Assembly: GCF_018449515.1 (NCBI RefSeq)
Contig: NZ_JAAVUQ010000004.1
Location: forward strand, 1-64,000
Source: Caballeronia sp. dw_19
GTDB taxonomy: Bacteria > Pseudomonadota > Gammaproteobacteria > Burkholderiales > Burkholderiaceae
Reading direction: 5' to 3'
DNA length: 64,000 bases
The notes under the pieces are model-generated. The model was not told the origin of the DNA. It did not search any database and worked only from the letters and a program-made list of their open reading frames with translations. The position numbers were made by a program, and so were the translations under genes. This document shows positions 52,937 to 60,560 of this stretch, piece after piece; position 1 is the first letter of the stretch, and the number at the start of each line of letters is the position of its first letter.

Positions 52937-53701
52937 TCATTGCGCGGTCCAGCCTCCATCGGTCAAAAGACACGTGCCGGTGATCATCGCGGCAGCCGGA
53001 GACGCCAGATAAATTGCTGCGCTCGCCACGTCTTCCACGCAGCCCAGACGCCCGAGCGGTATGCGCGAGACAAGCGCCGCATGCTTCTCGCGCGTGTCCA
53101 CGATACGGCGTATCAAAGGGGTATCGATAAAGGTCGGTGCAATGCTGTTGACGCGGATGTTGCAGTGCGCAAGCTCGACGGCCATGGCTTTCGTCAAGCC
53201 TTCGACCGCATGCTTGGTCATACAGTAAGCGCTGCGCTCGGGCGCGCCGACATGCCCCATCTGCGACGAGATATTGATGACGCTGCGTCCTGCGGAGCGG
53301 GTCGAGTCGCTCTCCAGCATCTTTCTGACCGCCGCCTGCGCAACGACGAAATACGAGCGTACGTTCAGCGTGAGCATGGTCTCGAGGTTGTCCGCGGAGA
53401 CATCGACGAAGGGCCCCGGAAAATTGGTACCAGCGTTGTTGACCGCGATATCGAGCGCCGGCAGGCCGCCGATCAATGCGCGCATCGCCTGGCTGCTGGT
53501 GACGTCGCATGGCGCCACGACCATGCGCCCCGATCCAGCCTTGCGTGCCTGTTCAGCGACGTATTCGAGCTTCGAGCGTGTCCGCGCCACGAGTATCACG
53601 TCCGCGCCCGCACCCGCGAACGCCACTGCAATCGCGGCGCCTATCCCCTCACCCGCGCCCGTCACGAGCGCCACTTTGCCGTCCAGCCGAAATTGCTGCA
53701 T
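52937..53701 (-). CDS. Short-chain dehydrogenase, paralogue of the one at 43596
   Basis: A 254-residue SDR: TGAGEGIGAAIAVAFAGAGADVILVARTR, NNAGTNFPGPFVDVSADN, YCMTKHAVEGLTKAMAVELA, and the C-terminal GTCLLTDGGWTAQ. The match with the SDR at 43596 runs over the whole chain, so one probably arose by duplication inside this region. It lies 30 bases downstream of the CitE-type lyase, so it belongs to that operon. Substrate unknown; a hydroxyacyl intermediate is plausible. Confidence 0.88.
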   Translation of the reverse strand: MQQFRLDGKVALVTGAGEGIGAAIAVAFAGAGADVILVARTRSKLEYVAEQARKAGSGRMVVAPCDVTSSQAMRALIGGLPALDIAVNNAGTNFPGPFVDVSADNLETMLTLNVRSYFVVAQAAVRKMLESDSTRSAGRSVINISSQMGHVGAPERSAYCMTKHAVEGLTKAMAVELAHCNIRVNSIAPTFIDTPLIRRIVDTREKHAALVSRIPLGRLGCVEDVASAAIYLASPAAAMITGTCLLTDGGWTAQ

Positions 53702-53731
53702 GTAGTCCTCGCAGTGGTCCAGACGTTTTTT

Positions 53732-54541
53732 TTATGCGGCGCGTGCACGGCTGAGAATCCTCGCGGCCCGTTCGATAACCGGTGCATCGACCATCTTGCC
53801 GTCGAGTGAAAATGCGCCCGCGCCGCTCTCTGCTCGATCCACGATGCGCGACGCCCACTCCACCTCGGCGTCCGAGGGAGAAAACCAGCGGTTCACATCG
53901 GCCACTTGCGCGGGATGAATGCAGAGCTTGCCGCCAAAGCCGACGCGCCTCGCGTGTTCGCAGGCGCGCTGCAAGGCATCGGGCTCGTGAATGGAGAGTG
54001 CCGGACCGTCAACGGGCGTGCCGATATTCGCAAGCCGCGAGGCAAGCACGAGCTGAGATCGATAGAACAATAGTTCCTCACCATCGCCTTGCAAGTTCAG
54101 GTCGAGACAAAAATCGACCGTCCCGAAGAGCAGCCGCGCTGTCTGAGGATGGCCGGCTATGCTCTTTGCATTCGCAATACCCGCAGCGGTTTCGATGATC
54201 GGCAAGAGCGGTTTGGGTGCATGCAAGGCGCTTTGTACGGCATCGAGTTCCTGCCTGCCCTCGGCTTTCGGCAATACGATACCGGTCACGCCCGTCGACG
54301 CGCATAACGCCATGTCCTGCGTGAACCATGCGGTGTCCACGGCGTTCACTCGTAATAGCGCCTGGCCCCCCGCATCGAAGAACAGACGGGCAGCGTCGCG
54401 AGCATCGTCCTTCGCCTCGGCGGACACGGCATCTTCCAGATCGATGATGACCGCATCCGCGCCGGACGCAACCGCCTTGGCAAAACGCGCTGGATGAGTC
54501 GCGGGAACGAAGAGATAGGAGCGGGTCAACGCGGCGTCCAT
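53732..54541 (-). CDS. CitE-type CoA ester lyase, probable citramalyl-CoA lyase
   Basis: A 269-residue HpcH/HpaI-fold lyase of the CitE-like group that cleaves or forms 3-hydroxyacyl-CoA esters with Mg2+. TRSYLFVPATHPARFAKA, GADAVIIDLEDAVSAEAK, LRVNAVDT, LPIIETAAGI, LLFGTVDFCLDL and KLCIHPAQV hold the CoA- and metal-binding residues. It is closer to the short citramalyl-CoA lyase of itaconate degradation than to the longer malyl-CoA lyases. I used the ATG ending at 54541; a TTG 14 codons upstream is an alternative. It follows the Mct-like gene by 42 bases. Confidence 0.82.
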   Translation of the reverse strand: MDAALTRSYLFVPATHPARFAKAVASGADAVIIDLEDAVSAEAKDDARDAARLFFDAGGQALLRVNAVDTAWFTQDMALCASTGVTGIVLPKAEGRQELDAVQSALHAPKPLLPIIETAAGIANAKSIAGHPQTARLLFGTVDFCLDLNLQGDGEELLFYRSQLVLASRLANIGTPVDGPALSIHEPDALQRACEHARRVGFGGKLCIHPAQVADVNRWFSPSDAEVEWASRIVDRAESGAGAFSLDGKMVDAPVIERAARILSRARAA

Positions 54542-54583
54542 GGTCTGGCGGCTCGAAAATAGAATGAAGACATCAGAACGCAA

Positions 54584-55840
54584 TCAACGGCGAACCGTCG
54601 GGTCCGCCTGCGGACCGGCGACAATGCCGGCATCGTGAAGCTTGCCAACGGCGGCGCCATCCAGGCCTAGCACGCTGCTCAGCACCTCGTCGGTATGCTG
54701 CCCAAGCAGAGCCGCGGGCCGCAGTTCACCACGCGTCAGCCCTTCGGCGCGCACCGGCGTGCCGGTGGCCCAATGATCACCCACGCCCTCCGTGCGTATG
54801 CGCTGATATAACGGGTTGTTTGCGCCAACGCGCCCGTCCTCCCGCAACAGTTCCCGCACGTTGCGATAGGGCCCCCAGCAGACGCGCTGCGCATCGAAAC
54901 GCTGCGCGATCTCCTCATAGGAACGCGCGGCGAACCACGGCTCCATGAGTGCCGCGATAGCTTCGCGCGCTTCGTATCGATGCGACTCGTCGGTCAGGTC
55001 ATGGCCCAGCCGCGCGGAAAGTTCTGCGATCGCCTCGCCGAGTTCGCATGCGCCCACAAGGGCTTTCCACTGTCCCGCCGAGATCCCGGCAACCATCACG
55101 CGCTTGCCGTCGCGCGTTACGAAGTCCCGCCCGAAGGCACCGTAGATGAAGTTACCGATAGGCTCGCGCTCGCGCTCCAGCACTTCGGCTTCGGTCATGA
55201 TGCCGAGATGAGAAAGCATCGAGAATGCAACGTCAGAGAGGGCGAGCTTGAGCTCCGCACCGGTGCCCGTCGCGCGGCGCGCCATCACGGCACACGTCAC
55301 CGCCAACGCCGCCTGATACGCGCAGCACGCATCCCAGGCGGGGAACGCGCTGTTCACCGGCGTCTCGTGCGTGCTGGACACCGGAGCTTCACCCAGACCC
55401 TGCACGAACGGATAGCCCGTTGCGCAGTTCACCGTATAGTCCACCGCCGTTGAACCGTCGAAGTTACCTTGTATGGTACAACTGATCAAATCTTCGCGAA
55501 GCGCCGCGAGATTTGCATGACTGAGCCATGGGACACCCACGTTGGTCAGCAGGATTCCGCCCCCGTCGCCGGGCGCCGTGACCAGTTGCTGAACGAGTTC
55601 GCGGCCGCGAGGTTGGTGGATATCGATTGCAATGGACCTCTTTTCCTTGTTGAGACCGGTCCAGTAGAGGCTGCGTCCCGAGGGCGCCAACGGCATGCGC
55701 GCATAGTCGATACCGCCGCCGATCATGTCGATCCTGATCACGTCCGCGCCGAACTGCGACAGCGTCAGCCCTGCAAGCGGCGCTGCAATAAATGCAGAAC
55801 TTTCGATTACCCGGACTTTGTCGAGAAAGGGATAGCTCAT
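54584..55840 (-). CDS. Family III CoA-transferase, mesaconyl-CoA C1-C4 transferase (Mct)-like
   Basis: A 418-residue family III CoA-transferase. FLDKVRVIESSAFIAAPLAGLTLSQFGADVIRID, GGGIDYARMPL, VDYTVN, GNFIYGAFGRDF, GKRVMVAGISAGQWKAL, VCWGPYRNVREL and HTDEVLSSVLGLDGAAVGKLHDAGIVAGP are, as I recall the family, closely shared with the mesaconyl-CoA C1-C4 transferase of Chloroflexus and with itaconate CoA-transferases. D203 (LALSDVAF) is the probable catalytic Asp. Mct moves CoA within one mesaconate molecule. The ATG overlaps the hydratase stop by ATGA. Assignment as transferase is firm; the intramolecular role is inferred. Confidence 0.83.
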   Translation of the reverse strand: MSYPFLDKVRVIESSAFIAAPLAGLTLSQFGADVIRIDMIGGGIDYARMPLAPSGRSLYWTGLNKEKRSIAIDIHQPRGRELVQQLVTAPGDGGGILLTNVGVPWLSHANLAALREDLISCTIQGNFDGSTAVDYTVNCATGYPFVQGLGEAPVSSTHETPVNSAFPAWDACCAYQAALAVTCAVMARRATGTGAELKLALSDVAFSMLSHLGIMTEAEVLEREREPIGNFIYGAFGRDFVTRDGKRVMVAGISAGQWKALVGACELGEAIAELSARLGHDLTDESHRYEAREAIAALMEPWFAARSYEEIAQRFDAQRVCWGPYRNVRELLREDGRVGANNPLYQRIRTEGVGDHWATGTPVRAEGLTRGELRPAALLGQHTDEVLSSVLGLDGAAVGKLHDAGIVAGPQADPTVRR

Positions 55841-56700
55841 GATCGGAAGTCTGCCGTCCCGACCGTCGCGGTCGCTTCCATTGTGACGAACCCCTCGGCG
55901 TCCCGGGTCCAGAGATGCGCGCCCGTGCCGTCAGTCGCGGGCTTTCCGCACAGCATGACGGGAGCGCCATCCATGAGTGGCCGGATGCCCCGAAACTCAA
56001 AGCTGGATAGGGGCTGTCGAAGATGGTGTTGCGCGAAACCGGCGAGCAAGGTCGCAACCAGTGGGCCTTGCACGACCAGACCCGCATAACCTTCCTGGCG
56101 GATCGCGTAGTCGCGATCGTAATGAATACGATGGCCGTTGAACGTCAGCGCGCTATAGCGGAACAGTAAGCGGGGGTCGGGAGTGAAACTGCGGGTCCAG
56201 TCGTGGTTGGCCGGCGCCTTCTTCGGTTGAGAGGCCGCGAGCGATCCCCCCCCTGAGCCGCGGTACACAATATCCTGCTGCTCTTCGATCAGCAGCACGT
56301 TTTCGCGTGTATGCCGGTGCTTTACCGTGACGAATACGAGCGGCCCGGACGTGCCGACCGCTTCGCGAATAGCGCTCACGGTCGAGGTCCGCGTCAGCGT
56401 GTCTCCGATCACGGGCGAGTCCCGGAAGATCAGTTTTCCGCCCGCCCACATGCGGCGCGGCAACTTGACCGGCGGCAAGAACCCTCCCTTGCGCGGATGG
56501 CCGTCGTCGCCTAGAGCATCCTGCGCCGCGGGCGACCAGAAGTACATCCAGTGCCACAGCGGCGGCAAGATCCTGTCGCGCAGTGTGCCGGAAATGTCGG
56601 CTGAAAGCGTGGCCGCCGCCGCATTGAAACGAACTGGGTCCAGCGTATCGGTCAGTACTTCGGTGTTCCCGATCCAGCCGTTCAATGAATCGTCGGTCAT
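55837..56700 (-). CDS. MaoC/HTD2-type hydratase, mesaconyl-C4-CoA or itaconyl-CoA hydratase-like
   Basis: A 287-residue double hot-dog protein of the HTD2/MaoC type. WHWMYFWSPAAQDALGDDGHP, GGFLPPVKLPRRMWAGG, and the C-terminal half RYSALTFNGHRIHYDRDYA with EGYAGLVVQGPLVATLL are hallmarks. The F-N-x-H-R-I-H-Y-D segment carries the catalytic hydratase residues. Homologues hydrate mesaconyl-C4-CoA or itaconyl-CoA to citramalyl-CoA. The ATG ending at 56700 follows AAGG. It leads the operon to the Mct-like and CitE-type genes, in the order hydratase-transferase-lyase found in itaconate gene clusters. Confidence 0.82.
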   Translation of the reverse strand: MTDDSLNGWIGNTEVLTDTLDPVRFNAAAATLSADISGTLRDRILPPLWHWMYFWSPAAQDALGDDGHPRKGGFLPPVKLPRRMWAGGKLIFRDSPVIGDTLTRTSTVSAIREAVGTSGPLVFVTVKHRHTRENVLLIEEQQDIVYRGSGGGSLAASQPKKAPANHDWTRSFTPDPRLLFRYSALTFNGHRIHYDRDYAIRQEGYAGLVVQGPLVATLLAGFAQHHLRQPLSSFEFRGIRPLMDGAPVMLCGKPATDGTGAHLWTRDAEGFVTMEATATVGTADFRS

Positions 56701-56753
56701 GTCTGCTTGCCTTGTTCGCATCCGCTATGCGAGCAAGATTAAGGGGGGGACAT

Positions 56754-56788
56754 GGGCCTGACAAACAAAATTATCTTGCGGATTATGC
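56754..56788 (-). promoter_or_regulatory. Promoter of the hydratase-transferase-lyase operon
   Basis: On the minus strand TTGAAA, a 17-base spacer containing GCATAAT, and GATAAT form a good sigma-70 promoter about 75-100 bases before the ATG. The block matches 47274-47308 at about 21 of 28 aligned bases plus a flanking GGGCC-GACAAAC. ATTATGC at 56782-56788 is a half-site of the LysR palindrome. Confidence 0.65.
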
Positions 56789-56921
56789 TGTTTTTCAACA
56801 ATGCCGGATGCTGCCGCGTTCCTGACCGCGTTTCTAACCTTTTCTAACCTTGACTAACCGGCCGAGCAATCTGACAACGCGCACTCAACCGCTCAACTCG
56901 CTCAATTCCCTCGACTCCCGA

Positions 56922-57977
56922 TTACGATGCGTGACTTGGCTGTTGCTCAATCACCCCGAACCATCCCATGCCGCGATAGGTTTCATAGCCGGGTGTCAGC
57001 GCGTATCCGACCAGCGCACCGCGAGCCGTACGGTAGGTTCCCGTGTCTGCGGCACCCGTCGGCAGGTCGAAACGGACACCCTCGCGACCCGCTTTGGCGG
57101 AGTCGGCAATCACCCGGCCACTGCCGTCGACGATCATGCAACGGGTTCGCGCCCGTTCTTCGCCGATCAACCTGACGCCATTCACCACAGCCGACGCCTG
57201 CTTGGCCCAGTCGAAAAATACGGCCAGCACGCCGACTACCTTTCCATCACTCGCACCGCCCTGCCGAACCGCCGTCGCATAGGTGGCCACCTGCGCGCCG
57301 TTCAACTCCGTGACCGTGTCGATATTAGCCGCCGCGTAATCATCGCCCGAGCGGGTACGAAGCGCCGCGGTGAACCACTCGTGCTGGGCTGCGTTCGTTG
57401 TGCCGGCGACTGGAAATTGCGAAGATCGCCCGTTCGCAATGACACGGCCCTGGAGGTCCAGCGCCCAGATGTCGAGGTAGACGGTATAACTGTCGAGGAT
57501 GACCGACAGTCGCTTGGATGCATGCTCGGCGGCGGCCGCAGAGTCGGCCGTCATGCAATCGACAATCGCTGCATCGGTTGCCCACCAGCGCACATCGCAC
57601 GACCGCTCGTAGAGGTTCCGGTCAATCACGTCGATCATATTCAGTGCAAGGTCAGTGAGCCGCTGGCCTTGCTGTCGCTCCAGCTCGGTCACCATGCGCT
57701 CGCTGAGCGTGGTCAATTCCTTGCCGAGTTCGCCGGTTAGTTGTCCGATCCGGGCGGACACGTTCTTCACCTGATTCGCCACAACGGCAAAACCCCGGCC
57801 CGCTTCTCCGGCGCGGGCTGCTTCGATCAGCGCATTGATCGCGAGATAAGTCGCCTCCCGGTTAATCAAGTCGATATCCGCGATTTTATCGCTGGATATC
57901 CTGCGCACTTCGCTGGTCAACTCAGCGATGACCGCGCCTTCCGACGGTTGAGGGCGTTTTTCCGGCACTATGGACAT
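56922..57977 (-). CDS. Soluble MCP-like protein with inverted domain order
   Basis: A 351-residue protein with no membrane segment. The N-terminal 75 residues are the tip of a chemoreceptor signalling hairpin: INREATYLAINALIEAARAG followed by EAGRGFAVVANQVKNVSARI. An extended helical stretch rich in Glu, Arg and Gln follows (to about 125). From about 130 to the end there is a Cache/PAS-like sensor region (YLDIWALDLQGRVIANGRSS; HEWFTAALRTRSGDDYAA; VVGVLAVFFDWAKQASAVVNGV). Canonical receptors have the sensor first. It may signal to CheA/CheW-type partners or act as a sensor without them. No che genes are in the window. Confidence 0.8.
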   Translation of the reverse strand: MSIVPEKRPQPSEGAVIAELTSEVRRISSDKIADIDLINREATYLAINALIEAARAGEAGRGFAVVANQVKNVSARIGQLTGELGKELTTLSERMVTELERQQGQRLTDLALNMIDVIDRNLYERSCDVRWWATDAAIVDCMTADSAAAAEHASKRLSVILDSYTVYLDIWALDLQGRVIANGRSSQFPVAGTTNAAQHEWFTAALRTRSGDDYAAANIDTVTELNGAQVATYATAVRQGGASDGKVVGVLAVFFDWAKQASAVVNGVRLIGEERARTRCMIVDGSGRVIADSAKAGREGVRFDLPTGAADTGTYRTARGALVGYALTPGYETYRGMGWFGVIEQQPSHAS

Positions 57978-58286
57978 GTCTATGGATCCCCGTTGAATTA
58001 CGCTGCGGCCGCCAGGTGGCTCCCCCTTGGCGCGAACAACTCATCAGGGTTAACGGTATGTCGCCCTGCAAACTTGAGGGCCAAACGTGGCATTGAATTG
58101 GGCCTGTCCGGTTGTGTCTGCGCGCTTTAGCTCGACTAAGCATAAAGCGAGACGAGTAATTCTTCTTGATCGCCAAAATCATCAGCGATTTCATGCACGT
58201 CACGGCGACGTAGAAAGACCGTTCGAGGTGAACGTCCCGTCCAGCATGCTGGAACTGCCTGGGTATCGTGAGGTGATCGTGACGTG

Positions 58287-58314
58287 AAAAAGACGCCGGA
58301 GCGAACTCCGGCGT
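58287..58314 (-). terminator. Rho-independent terminator (second of two)
   Basis: A 9-bp stem ACGCCGGAG / CTCCGGCGT with tetraloop CGAA (TTCG on the minus strand, an extra-stable loop). On the minus strand it runs into a C and then five U residues. It lies about 300 bases past the oxidoreductase stop at 58621. Confidence 0.8.
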
Positions 58315-58318
58315 AAAA

Positions 58319-58346
58319 GGTTCGGTGCCCGGGGGGAAACCGAACC
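58319..58346 (-). terminator. Rho-independent terminator (first of two)
   Basis: An 8-bp stem GGTTCGGT / ACCGAACC closes a 12-base G/C-rich loop and is followed on the minus strand by four U residues. It is the first hairpin met by transcripts from 58621 and is backed by the second one 5 bases on. Confidence 0.65.
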
Positions 58347-58620
58347 TGAGAGACTAAAAAAATATAGGGGACTCGATTTAGACGTAAGGGTGTCCTCAAT
58401 ATCTGGACTTTTCCGTAGGCCTGGCGTCCTGGCGAGCGTGTCGAATGGCACTGATCAACCCATGTCCATCGTTCAACGGTACTTGCCGAACGTCTCGTAC
58501 CCGATCTGTGCATTGACCCGAAGGTTCCCTCCAAATTTCCGGGCCAACTGGAAATGAGGCGGCAGGCCGCGCCGGTCCTGATACGAATCAGCGGCGCCGT
58601 GATCCTGGTCCGCAGACCGG

Positions 58621-59610
58621 CTACAGCGTCACGACGATCTTCCCGACCTGGCTGCCCGACTCCATGTAACGATGCGCCTCGGCGATCTCTTCAAATGCAA
58701 ACGTGCGGTCGATGTTGGGTCTCAATGCGCCAACAGACAAGCCACGAGTGATGAACTCCTTTGCCCGTTCCAGCTTCTGCGGATCACCGGTAATTTCGAA
58801 CAATTCGTAACCGCGCAACGTCAAGTGCTTGCCCAGCAAGTCCATCACCGGAACTGAAATGTCGCGCGAGTCGAGGGCGCCATACTGGAAAAATATACCT
58901 TGCCTGGAGAGAGCCCTGAGAAGGTTCGCCACATCCGGCCCGCCCACTGGATCAAAGGCGATACGCGCACCTTTCCCGTGGCTGATTTCCATCACCTGTC
59001 CCTGCAGGTCCTGATCGTTGCCTGCAAGCACATACGCCGCTCCCGCGTCCAACAACGCCTGACGTTTCTGAGTGCTCCGGGTCAGTGCAACCGGCGTAGC
59101 GCCGACCATGTTGGCGATTTGAATCGCCGCCTGTCCAACGCTGCTGGACGCCGCCCCGATAAGTACGGTCTCCCCTGCCTGCAGGTCGCCCATTTCGATC
59201 AGCGCGCCGTAAGCTGTGGTGAACATCATCCAGGTTGCAGCGGCTTCCTTGAAGGACAGGCCGGCGGGATTCTTCACCACCGCGTGCATCGGCGCATTCA
59301 CCAACTCGCCATACAGGCCATATTCCGCGAAAGAGAAGGCAGGAATCACACTCACCGGATCCCCAACCGCAACGTTGGTAACGCCCTCGCCCACCGATTC
59401 GACCACGCCGGCCGCTTCGTATCCCAAAGCCGCTGGGAAACGCGGCTCGATGACATACTGACCGGTTCGGTACATGACCTCGGCGCGATTGATACCAATG
59501 GCCTTGACGCGGATCTGGACCTCGTGTGCCTTCGGTGCCGATACCTCGACATCGTCAATCTGAAGCACTTCAGGACCGCCAATACGATGAAAACGGATCG
59601 CTCTGGACAT
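58621..59610 (-). CDS. Zinc-free MDR / quinone oxidoreductase-type dehydrogenase
   Basis: A 329-residue medium-chain reductase. MSRAIRFHRIGGPEVLQIDDV, RTGQYVIEPRFPAALGYEAAG, and the NADP fold ETVLIGAASSSVGQAAIQIANMVGATPVAL are typical. The zinc cysteines are missing, and the region GHE is replaced by GYE. It is a different subgroup from the protein at 42568. It lies 17 bases after the SDR gene, forming a two-gene operon under the LysR at 60561. Confidence 0.88.
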   Translation of the reverse strand: MSRAIRFHRIGGPEVLQIDDVEVSAPKAHEVQIRVKAIGINRAEVMYRTGQYVIEPRFPAALGYEAAGVVESVGEGVTNVAVGDPVSVIPAFSFAEYGLYGELVNAPMHAVVKNPAGLSFKEAAATWMMFTTAYGALIEMGDLQAGETVLIGAASSSVGQAAIQIANMVGATPVALTRSTQKRQALLDAGAAYVLAGNDQDLQGQVMEISHGKGARIAFDPVGGPDVANLLRALSRQGIFFQYGALDSRDISVPVMDLLGKHLTLRGYELFEITGDPQKLERAKEFITRGLSVGALRPNIDRTFAFEEIAEAHRYMESGSQVGKIVVTL

Positions 59611-59627
59611 AGTGGTTCGTCTCCCGT

Positions 59628-60380
59628 TCAGAATGAGTAGCGGCGCATACCGCCGTCTACGAGCAACACCGTGCCGGTAATGTACCGGGCGCGGGGCGAG
59701 ACGAGAAACGTCACCGCATTGGCGACGTCCTGGGGTTCGCCAAAGTCTCCCAGTGCAATCTCGCGCTCGGCGAACTTGCGGCGCTCATCTCCGGGATAAA
59801 GCCGGCGGATCTGCGCAGTATCGATCAAGCCCGGTTGCACACAGTTGACCGTGACGCCGTACTGCCCCAGTTGCTCGGAAAGCCCCTTGGCCCATACAAC
59901 CAGCCCTGCCTTGGCCACCATCGCGGCGTTGACCACCTCGGGTTCGAGATTGCCCGAGAGGTTAAGGATCGAGCCGCTACGACGCTCGATGAATTGCGGC
60001 AGCAACTTCTGCGTCAACTGCCGATGACGATCGAAATTCAGCGTCATGCCTTCGACCCATTGTTCTTCGGGCGCATCGATGTCCATGGGTCTGCTGCCGC
60101 CCGCGTTGTTGACCAGGATATCGACATGACCCAACCGGGACATCGCCGCGGCGGCAATACGCTCCGGCGCATCGGCAGCCATAAAGTCCTGAAGCAGGAC
60201 TTCGGGCTTGACGCCCCCGGCCTCGACAATTTCATGACTCAAGCTCGCGAGCAACGCTTCATTGCGAGCCGTGACCAATATTTTCACGCCTTCGGCGGCA
60301 AGTGTTTTGGCAATTGCCCGGCCGAGACCCTGGCTTGCGCCTGTTACGAGCGCGGTCTTACCGCTAAGTTGCAGATCCAT
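59628..60380 (-). CDS. Short-chain dehydrogenase/reductase
   Basis: A 250-residue SDR: TGASQGLGRAIAKTLAAEGVKILVTARNE, NNAGGSRPMD, and a C-terminal TGTVLLVDGGMRRY. The catalytic region reads LNLSGNLEPEVVNAAMVAKAGLVVW. Here the usual Tyr-x-x-x-Lys has Met in the place of Tyr (NAAMVAKAG), so the standard proton donor seems to be absent. It may have altered chemistry or a binding role. It leads the operon with the quinone oxidoreductase-type gene. Confidence 0.84.
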   Translation of the reverse strand: MDLQLSGKTALVTGASQGLGRAIAKTLAAEGVKILVTARNEALLASLSHEIVEAGGVKPEVLLQDFMAADAPERIAAAAMSRLGHVDILVNNAGGSRPMDIDAPEEQWVEGMTLNFDRHRQLTQKLLPQFIERRSGSILNLSGNLEPEVVNAAMVAKAGLVVWAKGLSEQLGQYGVTVNCVQPGLIDTAQIRRLYPGDERRKFAEREIALGDFGEPQDVANAVTFLVSPRARYITGTVLLVDGGMRRYSF

Positions 60381-60514
60381 CGTGGCACTCCTTCATCGAA
60401 TCGAGACGGGATGACCGGCTCGGGCGATCCACTCATGCAATCAACTCATGCAGGAGTCACCCGAGGCCGGCATCTGACGATGAGGTACTGTAGACCGTGG
60501 ATTGCTTACGATAT

Positions 60515-60528
60515 ACGGCTATAGCCGT
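60515..60528. promoter_or_regulatory. Perfect 14-bp palindrome
   Basis: ACGGCTATAGCCGT is a perfect palindrome 135 bases upstream of the SDR start and 33 bases past the LysR stop. Its position between regulator and operon suggests an operator, though it is not of the usual LysR T-N11-A form. Confidence 0.45.
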
Positions 60529-60531
60529 TAC

Positions 60532-60558
60532 TGATTGTTATTGAAATGATAACAATCA
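60532..60558. promoter_or_regulatory. 10-bp inverted repeat, LysR-type box
   Basis: TGATTGTTAT-N7-ATAACAATCA, perfect 10-base arms. It lies 2 bases past the LysR stop and before the SDR-oxidoreductase operon. The arms and A+T-rich core fit a LysR binding site. It lacks G+C and a U-run, so it is not a terminator. Confidence 0.6.
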
Positions 60559-60560
60559 AT

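Larger units (their letters stand above)
57978..58620. other. Intergenic region of 640 bases with tandem terminators and a possible gene remnant
   Basis: The region holds two adjacent minus-strand hairpins (58287-58346). Between 58480 and 58620 a minus-strand frame reads ...RGLPPHFQLARKFGGNLRVN, then AQIGYETFGKYR and a stop. It looks like the tail of an outer-membrane or beta-rich protein, but it has no start of its own because the upstream part is the oxidoreductase gene in another frame. Other short frames lack ribosome sites and domains. Confidence 0.5.

Noticed and set aside
53732..54541. Citrate lyase beta subunit of citrate fermentation
   Set aside because: The alpha and gamma subunit and citC/citX genes are absent, and the neighbours are a CoA-transferase and a hydratase.
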